In this document: positions 18,530 to 27,142 of the stretch, one piece after another | Layout of the letters: the number at the start of each line of letters is the position of its first letter | How positions within the stretch are numbered: position 1 is the first letter of the stretch | Source of the DNA: Planctomycetes bacterium GWA2_39_15 | Lineage (GTDB): Bacteria; Planctomycetota; Brocadiia; Brocadiales; Brocadiaceae | Reading direction: 5' to 3' | Assembly: GCA_001824485.1 (NCBI GenBank) | Contig: MHXP01000027.1 | Location: 1 to 35,259 of the forward strand | DNA length: 35,259 nt | The notes under the pieces: generated by a model | What the model saw: only the letters and a program-made list of their open reading frames with translations | Databases searched by the model: none | Told to the model about the DNA's origin: nothing | Made by a program: the position numbers and the translations under genes

Positions 18530-19657
18530 CTAGTGACTTTCCCTTTCTTTTTTATGTTTTTCTTTGTGGTCATCTAAAAAATCATTTACTAATCCTTTGA
18601 CGAGATTTTCCAAATTGTCTTTGGATATCTTTACTGCGACCTTTGGGTCTTTGGTCGTGCCCCGTATTTCCACTGGCAACTCATTTTGCTTTAAAACTAA
18701 ATCTGCAATTTTTTCGATGTCCTTACTCAGTCGTTCCTTATTAAATTTAACTACAGCATCATAGGAGATTTTTCCTTCAAATTCAGTTGTGCCTGATGCA
18801 CTGAGACTCATGACAGGCCCGTGAATATTCATTTTCTGGGTATGTATTCTCTCGTCCTTGATCTGTATTACAGCCTCCATTAAATCAAACGAATATGCAT
18901 CCTTCGTTCCTATGATTTCCAGGATGGAAGAAATTAGCTTATTCCCACGAATGTGTCCATCCTTTATTGTGAGATTCATGTTGACATCGAGCTTTTTGTT
19001 AAGTATTTCCTTGCCCATGCCTTTGCCTCGCACATATCCTTCAAGGCTAAGGACGCCTCCGATTTCCCCTTCTTTTACTATAAAAATAGGGAGTAGGTTG
19101 ATATTTGGTACATCCTGAGTGATATTAATATCCTTTGCATTAATTAAAATATCGAATACAGGTTTCTCTGGTTTAAGGTCAACACTTCCTTTGATAGTTG
19201 TAGGACCTTCATTCACGTTCAACCGTACAGAGGTGTAGATAATACCATTTTCAAATGAAAATTTGTCCGTAACAAGGTCTTTTACTAACAACCGATTTTC
19301 ATAATTTATCTCTTGTATGGCAATCTTTTTAACAACAATTTTTTTTAATATCAGTGGGAGTAATTTTACCGTGCCTTGAATATTCTCAAATCGTATTGAA
19401 GATGCTGTATTCTGTTTTTGCCTTTGTATGATGAGATAAGAGATATTGACCCTGTTAGGCCAATTAAATGAGACTGGTCCAACCTGGTGGACAGATTCAA
19501 GTCTGCCTGCTAATGTCTGATCAATCTTTTGTTTTAGAAAATTTTTGGAAATGAATATTGGAGCAACAAAGATAACTACTGCCGTGATACAGAAGCCTAT
19601 ACCACATGAGATTACAAGCCATTTTAACCATGTTCTTTTATTTGTTTGCATTTGCAT
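18530..19657 (-). CDS. AsmA/DUF748-like membrane-anchored protein
   Basis: 375 aa with N-terminal TM; beta-rich body VGPVSFNWPNRVNISYLIIQRQ...IEGTTKDPKV-like ending (LPVEIRGTTKDPKVAVKIS) resembling AsmA-type C-termini. Confidence 0.65.
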   Translation of the reverse strand: MQMQTNKRTWLKWLVISCGIGFCITAVVIFVAPIFISKNFLKQKIDQTLAGRLESVHQVGPVSFNWPNRVNISYLIIQRQKQNTASSIRFENIQGTVKLLPLILKKIVVKKIAIQEINYENRLLVKDLVTDKFSFENGIIYTSVRLNVNEGPTTIKGSVDLKPEKPVFDILINAKDINITQDVPNINLLPIFIVKEGEIGGVLSLEGYVRGKGMGKEILNKKLDVNMNLTIKDGHIRGNKLISSILEIIGTKDAYSFDLMEAVIQIKDERIHTQKMNIHGPVMSLSASGTTEFEGKISYDAVVKFNKERLSKDIEKIADLVLKQNELPVEIRGTTKDPKVAVKISKDNLENLVKGLVNDFLDDHKEKHKKERESH

Positions 19658-20948
19658 ATTTGATTAGCAGCGGCATAAGCTGAGTGCCGTAGATTTTCCC
19701 TATCTTTCCGGTCAAGCAGGCTTTTTCCGAGAATGATTTTGTATTATCAGGTCTAACATCCCCGCCGCTGATAAGTAAAGGTACAGGATCGTCAGAGTGA
19801 GATTTTAAACGACATGGGGTTGAATGGTCTGCCGTTATCGCAACAATGGTTTTATCCATGTCTATCTTATTTATTAAAGGTGTAATATAATATTTATCAA
19901 GCATTTCAATTACAGTTTTCTTCTTTATTGCGTCGCCATCATGACCGGGTATATCAGGTCCCTTAATATGGATATAGAGTCCATCAAAGTTTTTAATATG
20001 CCGGATGGTCATATTAGCGCGCAGGGTGTAATCGTTTTCAAGGTCTTTTGTGGGTGGTGGTATTGGGACTATTTTCATGCCAGTCAATAAAGCTACACCC
20101 TCTTCGGTTGGCATTTCCACAAAACACCCAAAATTCTTTCTAAATTTGCTTTTTATACTCGGAAGTTTAGGAAGACAGTCGCCTGCATCTCTCAACAGGA
20201 CAAGGTTTGCAGGCAGGTATCCCTTCTTAATCCGATTTTTATTTACCTCAGATTGATCCAGCACCTCACAACTCTTTAAGGTAAATTCATTCACAAGTAA
20301 GGCAGAACGATAGGCAGCGTTGGGGTTTCTGCTATCTTTTGAGGGTATGCAATACTCAACCATATTCTCATAACTTCCAGTTTTTTTTGCAACACCTAAA
20401 AGGCCGTGTTTTATATATGCAGGGTCTGTATTGGTAACATATCCAGAAAGCTTATTTTTAATACCACTGAATACTAATACCCCTCTATATTCAAGGGTAC
20501 TTTTGAATTTAAACATGGCAGGTACGGATTCCAACTTGATTTTTTTATTAATTTCTTTACAAAGTTGCGTAGCCTCTTCTGTCGAGAGATTCCTTCCAAC
20601 GCGGCGATCTTTTATATTTCTTCCTGTCCCCCTTGTTGCAAAATTTGCACGAAAGGCAAGGTCTCCATCGTTTATTTTTATTCCCGCAGCGAGTGCTTCT
20701 AATGGACCTCTGCCGGTATAATATTTCATTGCATCGTATCCCAGTATGCTAATTACAGCAATATCGGATTCAGGCGCTATGTCTTTTCCTACGGTGTACA
20801 TCAATCCTGTCTGCCCTTCTCTTGCCAGCATATCCATTGAAGGAGTCGCTGCCGCCTCAAGGGGTGTACGATTGTCAAGTTCTTTACAAGGATACTTTCC
20901 ATCACCCAGACCGTCCAGTACTATATATAGAATTTTTTTCATGTCCAA
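19638..20948 (-). CDS. apgM: 2,3-bisphosphoglycerate-independent phosphoglycerate mutase, archaeal type
   Basis: 436 aa; KKILYIVLDGLGDGKYPCKELDNRTPLEAAATPSMDMLAREGQTGLMYTVGKDIAPESDIAVISILGYD...YTGRGPLEALAAGI...HIKGPDIPGHDGD...ITADHSTPC. Confidence 0.95.
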   Translation of the reverse strand: MDMKKILYIVLDGLGDGKYPCKELDNRTPLEAAATPSMDMLAREGQTGLMYTVGKDIAPESDIAVISILGYDAMKYYTGRGPLEALAAGIKINDGDLAFRANFATRGTGRNIKDRRVGRNLSTEEATQLCKEINKKIKLESVPAMFKFKSTLEYRGVLVFSGIKNKLSGYVTNTDPAYIKHGLLGVAKKTGSYENMVEYCIPSKDSRNPNAAYRSALLVNEFTLKSCEVLDQSEVNKNRIKKGYLPANLVLLRDAGDCLPKLPSIKSKFRKNFGCFVEMPTEEGVALLTGMKIVPIPPPTKDLENDYTLRANMTIRHIKNFDGLYIHIKGPDIPGHDGDAIKKKTVIEMLDKYYITPLINKIDMDKTIVAITADHSTPCRLKSHSDDPVPLLISGGDVRPDNTKSFSEKACLTGKIGKIYGTQLMPLLIKYANANK

Positions 20949-21017
20949 TATTCCCCTTGTTTTTTTGTCATTGTCAAAACTTAACTATAGATAAGTCAAA
21001 TATCATTCATCTTTTTT

Positions 21018-21587
21018 TCAATTGTCGCCTTCATTTTTTTCATACTTCTCAACCCCTTCTTTGAATAGATCGTTCCCATATATATCATTGGCAACTACTA
21101 CAGGAAAATTCTCTACCTCGATCCGCATAATAGCTTCTGCACCCAAGTCGTGATAAGCAATGACTTCTGCCTTTTTTACGGACTTGGCTAACAGGGCAGC
21201 GGCACCGCCGGTAGCAGCAAAATATACTGCTTTATATTGTTTCATAGCCTTAATGACATTTTCAGAGCGATTACCTTTGCCAATAGTTGCCTTCAGACCT
21301 TTTTTAAGTAATTTTGGCGTATACACATCCATACGATAGCTGGTTGTGGGACCGCAAGATCCAATAGGCATGCCTGGGCGTGCAGGACTAGGACCTACAT
21401 AATAGATGATTTGACCTTGAATATCAAAGGGTAATTCCTCTCCTTTGTCAATAAGTTCCACCAGCCGTTTATGTGCCGCATCCCTTGCAGTGTAAATAAT
21501 TCCGCTGATTAGAACTCTGTCACCAATCTTGAGGTTTACAACATCATCATTTGATAATGGTGTTCTTAAATGTAAACTATTTGACAT
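21018..21587 (-). CDS. Class I fumarate hydratase, beta (C-terminal) subunit
   Basis: 189 aa; LKIGDRVLISGIIYTARDAAHKRL, YVGPSPARPGMPIGSCGPTTSYRMD, TIGKGNRSENVIKAMKQYKAVYFAATGGAAALLAKSV. Confidence 0.95.
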   Translation of the reverse strand: MSNSLHLRTPLSNDDVVNLKIGDRVLISGIIYTARDAAHKRLVELIDKGEELPFDIQGQIIYYVGPSPARPGMPIGSCGPTTSYRMDVYTPKLLKKGLKATIGKGNRSENVIKAMKQYKAVYFAATGGAAALLAKSVKKAEVIAYHDLGAEAIMRIEVENFPVVVANDIYGNDLFKEGVEKYEKNEGDN

Positions 21588-21720
21588 AGGAATTTATTAA
21601 TATGAACTAGCAGAACTAGAATATTTTAAAATCACGATTATGGATTTGGGATTTAAAGTCGTAATTCTAAAATCGCAAATAGTAAATAATAACTTTTTGT
21701 TAAAAAGGGTAAAGAAAATG

Positions 21721-22578
21721 TTAATGACCTAGCATAACTGTTCTAACCCTGTGCGCATGGCACTCGATGTTAACTGCAACTGGTAAGCTGGCGATGTGGC
21801 ATGGGTAGCGTTCCACATGAACTGCAAGTGCCGTAATCCAACCACCTAACCCTTGGGCGCCAATGCCTAAATTGTTTATCCTTTCCAGCATTTCTTGTTC
21901 TAATGCGGCGGTATCGGGTTCCGTGTGTTTGGTTCCCAGAGGTCTTAAAAGGGATTTTTTTGCCAAAAGAGCTGCATAGTCAAATGTGCCGCCAATTCCA
22001 ACACCAACAATAATGGGTGGGCAGGGATTGGCCTTCGCTATCTTTACGGTTTCTATAACGAAATTAATTACACCTTCCCTGCCATCTGCTGGAGTTAACA
22101 TGGCAATCCTACTCATGTTTTCACATCCACCCCCTTTTGCCATGAATGTAATTTTTAAGTAATTTTCAGGGATAAGTTCTGTATGGATTACAGCAGGTGT
22201 GTTATCGCCCGTATTGATCCGGTTTATGGGATCTGCGACTATGGATTTCCGTAAAAAACCTTCTTTGTATCCCTTGCGTATACCTTCATTAATAGCATCA
22301 TAAAGACGACCGCCAGTAATCTCTATATTCTCTCCAATCTCAACAAAAACAACTGCAACACCCGTATCCTGGCACATGGGCATCTGGCATGAACGTGCAA
22401 TCTTTGCATTCTCCAATAATTCCGCAAATATTTCTTTTGCAATGGGAGACCCTTCAGCCTCGTATGAGTCTCTTAATGCAACAAGAACATCCTCATTCAA
22501 ATTGAAGTTGGCGTCCATACAAAGACGAGATACTTTTTCAATTATTTCAGGTACACTAATCTTGGTACGTGTAGCCAT
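21721..22578 (-). CDS. Class I fumarate hydratase, alpha (N-terminal) subunit
   Basis: 285 aa; QMPMCQDTGVAVVFVEIGE, NTGDNTPAVIHTELIPENYLKITFMAKGGGCENMS, GVGIGGTFDYAALLAKKSLLRPLG. Confidence 0.95.
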   Translation of the reverse strand: MATRTKISVPEIIEKVSRLCMDANFNLNEDVLVALRDSYEAEGSPIAKEIFAELLENAKIARSCQMPMCQDTGVAVVFVEIGENIEITGGRLYDAINEGIRKGYKEGFLRKSIVADPINRINTGDNTPAVIHTELIPENYLKITFMAKGGGCENMSRIAMLTPADGREGVINFVIETVKIAKANPCPPIIVGVGIGGTFDYAALLAKKSLLRPLGTKHTEPDTAALEQEMLERINNLGIGAQGLGGWITALAVHVERYPCHIASLPVAVNIECHAHRVRTVMLGH

Positions 22579-23569
22579 AGCGTATTGCCTTTACATTTTC
22601 GTCGAGGAATTGTGGTGGGAATTCCGAGGCAAAATTCACCGTTTCAATATTAATGCCAATCTTGCTTAACAGTCTTCCAAGTGCAATCATGTTGACAAAG
22701 ATAGGGCTATTAAACTGTTCTGTAGCAAGTTTCTCGAAAGGGACGCGATCGCTGGCGGGGCAACGGAGTTCGCACTTTTTACATTCAGCATTACATGCCG
22801 AAGACTCGATAAGGACATGTCTGGCACGTACCGTTGGATCCGGAGACTTTGAGAGTTGAAGCCCAATATCTGCCTCTTCAAAGAAGGGGACTTCGATTGG
22901 CTCATCTGAATATACAATTTCTGCGCGAATGTTACCTCCGCGAACGGTAGCATCATAGACAAGGTTCAATGATACCTCTTTCCCCAATTTTGCAAGGATA
23001 TCAGCAAGCGCATGCGCCATAAATTTGATACCCTGCCCTGCCTCGCCAGCCAGTACAATCTTTTTGGCGCGGTGTTCCTCCGGGATTGGAGTAATTTTCC
23101 GTACCATGAGGATGATACTAACCCCAAAAAATCTACGATCAATGAATGCTGTTTCCTTAAACCCATGCTTTTGAAAGAGGTGATATGCAACCTTCTCGGA
23201 AGGATAGGTAAACAGCTTTGCCTCATGGCAGCCTTTTTCAGTAAAAATATTTATCGTTTTTTCTAAGAGGGTGTCTCCATATCCCTTTTTTCGGTATCCA
23301 GGAGCCAAACCCATCCAGTGTAAATTCCCCACTCCTTCAGAAACCCAGGCAAACACAAATCCCACAACCATATCATCCTCTTTGCCAACAAGATAGACAC
23401 AATCTTTGTCGTTTAACCGCTTTTTAACCTCTTCTACAGGATAAATATCCTTGAAATGCAGGCGTTCCACATCGAGACTCTTGGCATGTAACTCGTCTAT
23501 GATGAGGTGGAAAAGATTTAAGGCTGCTTCTACATCGGATTCCTTGAGGTTTTCAACGGTAAGAGTCAT
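22556..23569 (-). CDS. Fusion: N-terminal GNAT acetyltransferase + C-terminal 2-oxoacid:acceptor oxidoreductase gamma (PorG/KorC-like) domain
   Basis: 337 aa; GNAT half NLHWMGLAPGYRKKGYGDTLLEKTINIFTEKG...AYHLFQKHGFKE; then KKIVLAGEAGQGIKFMAHALADILAKLGKEVSLNLVYDATVRGGNIRAEIVYSDEPIEVPFFEEADIGLQLS, a PorG/KorC-type sequence. Single uninterrupted frame. Confidence 0.87.
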   Translation of the reverse strand: MTLTVENLKESDVEAALNLFHLIIDELHAKSLDVERLHFKDIYPVEEVKKRLNDKDCVYLVGKEDDMVVGFVFAWVSEGVGNLHWMGLAPGYRKKGYGDTLLEKTINIFTEKGCHEAKLFTYPSEKVAYHLFQKHGFKETAFIDRRFFGVSIILMVRKITPIPEEHRAKKIVLAGEAGQGIKFMAHALADILAKLGKEVSLNLVYDATVRGGNIRAEIVYSDEPIEVPFFEEADIGLQLSKSPDPTVRARHVLIESSACNAECKKCELRCPASDRVPFEKLATEQFNSPIFVNMIALGRLLSKIGINIETVNFASEFPPQFLDENVKAIRYGYTYQD

Positions 23570-23817
23570 TGTTATCTTATTAGTTAAACCTGTGTAATTT
23601 CTAACAAGAAATTACAACGATTTAAAATATTTTTAGTTTTAGTCTATATAAATTGGAAAAAGTGTTAATCCAGCCGATAAAATATTCTAAGCTTAAATTA
23701 TCTAAACAATATTAAAAATGCAAGGTAAATTTACAGTAAGATAGTGCCAGCTTTTAGTTCGTATCATTAATAAAATTCTTGTTTTTTCCTTACACACCTT
23801 TATCTAATTATTCATAG

Positions 23818-23833
23818 TGTGACATATATCACA
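23818..23833. promoter_or_regulatory. CRP/FNR-superfamily-like site TGTGA-CATATA-TCACA upstream of a TTGACA hexamer
   Basis: Exact TGTGA-N6-TCACA, followed at 23851-23856 by TTGACA; in the 0.7-kb intergenic region upstream of the DUF362 gene. Confidence 0.55.
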
Positions 23834-24176
23834 AATTTTGATAAAAATACTTGACATGGATTATTAAATATGATAAGAAACAGCTAAAATATTGCCACAT
23901 CAGGAATTAGAGATAAAAATTAGCAGTAAAATCAATGATCTTTTGCTTACATTTAAGTAACAGGCGTTTTGGAGATTTTACTTGTTTAAACTACTGCAAA
24001 ATAAAAAAATTTGTTGTTTCTATTTTCCTTACATACCTTCATTCAATTTAGTCCTATCTTTTCATATTACCTCTAAAAATCTATATCGAATACCCAATAT
24101 ACGTTTTTTGATTTCGAGTAGTAAACTATTTACCTGATTTTATTCCAGACAAAATTAATTATAAGGAGGCAGTTAT

Positions 24177-24272
24177 ATGCATGACATTCATTATGTTTGC
24201 TTATCAGAGGCGCCTCTTGGTGAAGAAAATAGTCTATTAACCAATCTAAAAAAAGCCGAGATATTATTTTAA
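24177..24272 (+). CDS. Small ORF (31 aa), unknown; absent from the ORF track
   Basis: ATG with strong SD (ATAAGGAGGCAGTTATATG); MHDIHYVCLSEAPLGEENSLLTNLKKAEILF, stop TAA 24270-24272, just before the DUF362 gene. Confidence 0.45.
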   Translation: MHDIHYVCLSEAPLGEENSLLTNLKKAEILF

Positions 24273-24309
24273 ATTTAATATAGCCTTGTCATTAAAAGGA
24301 GAAAAGGTT

Positions 24310-27099
24310 ATGCCAGGTATACGCTTTAAAGAAGACATGGATGGTTATGTAGGAGAGAATATCAAGGATTTCCGTGATGGGGAAGATTATGGGAAGCGAT
24401 ATAAAAATACTGTAAAAATTGAGGGGGAGATAGAGGTTGATTCGGTGGATGAATTTATACAGGTGTCTTCCCACGAGGCAGAATTTCGCGGGAAATTCTA
24501 TTGTGAGTCTCTAGGTGGCAAGGCAAGCATGGTTATTGAAAATGGGAGATTCAACCTTTTTAGTATAGACCCTGATAGTGGTCACAGGAATATGAAGTAC
24601 AGTTTTAATTTTAATACTCCTGGCGGGAAACAATATTACTTTTATGGCTGTAAAGACATCTTTAATGATAAGGTATGTGACTTAATAGAGGATATGACGA
24701 CACTCTTTACAAGAATATACGAAGGAAAAGACTCGTCAGGAAAACTTTATGGTAGTGGCATAATGTATTTCAGAATTAAAGATATAACTTCAATTGTAAA
24801 TATGATTAAGTCTAGCGAGGTGATAGGAACAGACGATCTTCTTGAGAAGATAAACACTATTGGGAAATTTCTTGGGTTTTTCATTGGAGAAACTTGGAAA
24901 ACTTATGCACCAGGGCCAAGATTTTTTTACAAAACAAATTATGAAAATCTCGTTCTTTCAGGGAAACTCAGGGAAAATGGAGAAAATAAAACAAGGGAAT
25001 TCTTCTTTTTTTCTGGAGAACACAACAAAGGTTTTCCCTGGGGAGATGAGGAAACAATGAGCGATGTTGCACTCCTCATTTCTGATGGAAATGGAGATTA
25101 TATTCGTTTTGGTATTACAAAACGGTCCCTGCAAGGATTTTTAAATGTAGATTTAAAAGGCAATAAGTATACCTATATTGGTGAACTATATCAAATTAAT
25201 GAAGGACATTCTTTATCTTTCTCTGAGATAAATTCCTATAAAGCAGGCGGTAACATAGAGAAAGTTACAGCTGAGATAAACCTCGAACTAGATACGCAAG
25301 CTCAAGAGAGAGTGGATGTAACATTCAAACTTATAGAAGATTTTGAAAAAATAATTCCAGATAAGTTTAAGGATATGGTAACTGAAATCCTTCTTGGATA
25401 CTTTGCTGAACCATACAAAGTGAAGGTAACGAAAGGAAGTATAAAAATTACGAGTTCCACTGGAGAGACGGTTTATTCTACAGACCAGAAGGGCACATTT
25501 GGGGAAGGAGAATTGGGAAAGATAAACAATCTCAAAGAACCTACTATGTGGTACAACTATTTATGTGGTATAGACCCTAAGGCGCAAACATTGTACTTAA
25601 AAATGGATTATGGTACATTACGCGATGAAAGGGAATGGTATATTAAAGACCTTTTTGATAAGAAATTGGGGGAAATATTTAAAAGGGATATAAAGAAAAA
25701 TCTTATATTGAAGAAAAAATTTGAAAAGAATCCCTCTGTGCCTGCCGTTGTAAAAGATAACCTCCTTACCCTTGTGAATGACCATTATCCTACAGCCGTA
25801 TTCCTGAGAAGAATTGTTGAAATCAAGAATAATGGGAAGACATTTTACGGTCTTGAGGAACACATTGATGCAATAAACATGGCACCCATAAATTCGGATA
25901 AGGAAACTACAGTGGCCGTTTTTACATATAAGGATGCTGATAAGCGCTATGTTAAACCTCCTAAAATTGGTGATGAAAAAGGAAGAAAACTTTATGAGAA
26001 GAAAGTCCTGAATATTTACAACGATAAAGAGAAGTTTGATGTGTTAGATAAAGTGATAGCAGGATCAGCCTTTTTCGAAGTATTGGAAAAGGCACTGGCT
26101 AAATCAAATAAGGGGAAAGAAGATTTCTCTATAATCATTAAACCGAACTTTATGTTTGTTTACTCCACGAGCGATAAGACTACTTATACAGATCCTACTC
26201 TGGTTGAACATCTGGTGCAAAGGATTTACGAGAAAGGTTACCGCAATATAAAGATTGCTGAGGCAAGAAGCACACTCAGTGTATTCTTTGAAGGCCGTGA
26301 TGTCAAGAATGTTGCGAGTTATGTAGGGTTCAAAGAAGGTGGCAAATATCAAATTATTGATCTTTCTGAAGACTTGGAAGATTATGATTATGGCGGGAAG
26401 TTAGGTAAGCATTTTGTAAACAAGGATTGGAAATCAGCGGATTTCCGCGTATCATTTGCCAAGAATAAAACGCACTCCTATGCATTATATACCTTAGCCA
26501 TTAAGAATATTTATGGCGCTCTTCCCATGGAATTTAAATTTAAGGAATATCATTGTAAGCGGGGAAATATCTATGGGACGACCATGGATTACATAAAACA
26601 TTTTCCAATACATTTTGGGTTCGTAGACGGAGTGACAGGCGCTGATGGACCGTTTGGTATATTTGCAGACCCATATCCACAATTAACTATGACTATTATT
26701 GGTGGGGAAGACATTGTAGCAGTGGACTGGGTTGGAGCGTCGAAAATGGGGATTGAGCCGATGATTTCCGTATACATGCAGGAGGCGGTAAAGATATTTG
26801 GTAAGCCGCGAATAAGACTTACAGGGAATGGGGAGTTATACAAGTTCTGGGCAAACACCCCGAGAATAGCAAGCTGGGCGTCCCACAACATACTAGATTA
26901 TTATACTTTTGGTTACCCAGTTTACTATCTCTTGAGTGAGTCTGATCCCAGATTCCCAGCCAAACCTGCTACATCAGAGATATTAACAATGTTTCGTCCC
27001 AAACTTAAATTTATGAGGGAGATATTCTTCAAGGAGCCTGGTCAACTACCTTCTGTTTTCCATCAGGCTTTAAATAAACTTTTCTTATTATGGCAATAA
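24310..27099 (+). CDS. Multidomain protein with C-terminal DUF362-like domain and N-terminal domain resembling the accessory region of GMC/cholesterol-oxidase-type proteins
   Basis: C-term: DFSIIIKPNFMFVYSTSDKTTYTDPTLVEHLVQRIYEKGYRNIKIAEA...KHFVNKDWKSADFRVSFAKNKTHSYALYTLAIKNIYGALP...GFVDGVTGADGPFG...GGEDIVAVDWVGASKMGI (DUF362). N-term: EDMDGYVGEN...MVIENGRFNLFSIDPDSGHRNMKYSFNFNTPGGKQYYFYGCKDI...TTLFTRIYEGKD. ATG 24310 has SD AAAGGAG; the track start at 24286 is a TTG. Confidence 0.8.
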   Translation: MPGIRFKEDMDGYVGENIKDFRDGEDYGKRYKNTVKIEGEIEVDSVDEFIQVSSHEAEFRGKFYCESLGGKASMVIENGRFNLFSIDPDSGHRNMKYSFNFNTPGGKQYYFYGCKDIFNDKVCDLIEDMTTLFTRIYEGKDSSGKLYGSGIMYFRIKDITSIVNMIKSSEVIGTDDLLEKINTIGKFLGFFIGETWKTYAPGPRFFYKTNYENLVLSGKLRENGENKTREFFFFSGEHNKGFPWGDEETMSDVALLISDGNGDYIRFGITKRSLQGFLNVDLKGNKYTYIGELYQINEGHSLSFSEINSYKAGGNIEKVTAEINLELDTQAQERVDVTFKLIEDFEKIIPDKFKDMVTEILLGYFAEPYKVKVTKGSIKITSSTGETVYSTDQKGTFGEGELGKINNLKEPTMWYNYLCGIDPKAQTLYLKMDYGTLRDEREWYIKDLFDKKLGEIFKRDIKKNLILKKKFEKNPSVPAVVKDNLLTLVNDHYPTAVFLRRIVEIKNNGKTFYGLEEHIDAINMAPINSDKETTVAVFTYKDADKRYVKPPKIGDEKGRKLYEKKVLNIYNDKEKFDVLDKVIAGSAFFEVLEKALAKSNKGKEDFSIIIKPNFMFVYSTSDKTTYTDPTLVEHLVQRIYEKGYRNIKIAEARSTLSVFFEGRDVKNVASYVGFKEGGKYQIIDLSEDLEDYDYGGKLGKHFVNKDWKSADFRVSFAKNKTHSYALYTLAIKNIYGALPMEFKFKEYHCKRGNIYGTTMDYIKHFPIHFGFVDGVTGADGPFGIFADPYPQLTMTIIGGEDIVAVDWVGASKMGIEPMISVYMQEAVKIFGKPRIRLTGNGELYKFWANTPRIASWASHNILDYYTFGYPVYYLLSESDPRFPAKPATSEILTMFRPKLKFMREIFFKEPGQLPSVFHQALNKLFLLWQ

Positions 27100-27142
27100 A
27101 ATGGCCGTTTTGCTACAGATTGTTTTGTTTTAATCGGAGGAG

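Noticed and set aside
20050-21064. Several + strand ORFs of 68-96 aa
   Set aside because: Antisense to apgM and fumarase beta; no motifs.
22653-23266. Overlapping ORFs on both strands within the GNAT fusion gene
   Set aside because: Low-quality compositions in alternative frames of a clear CDS.
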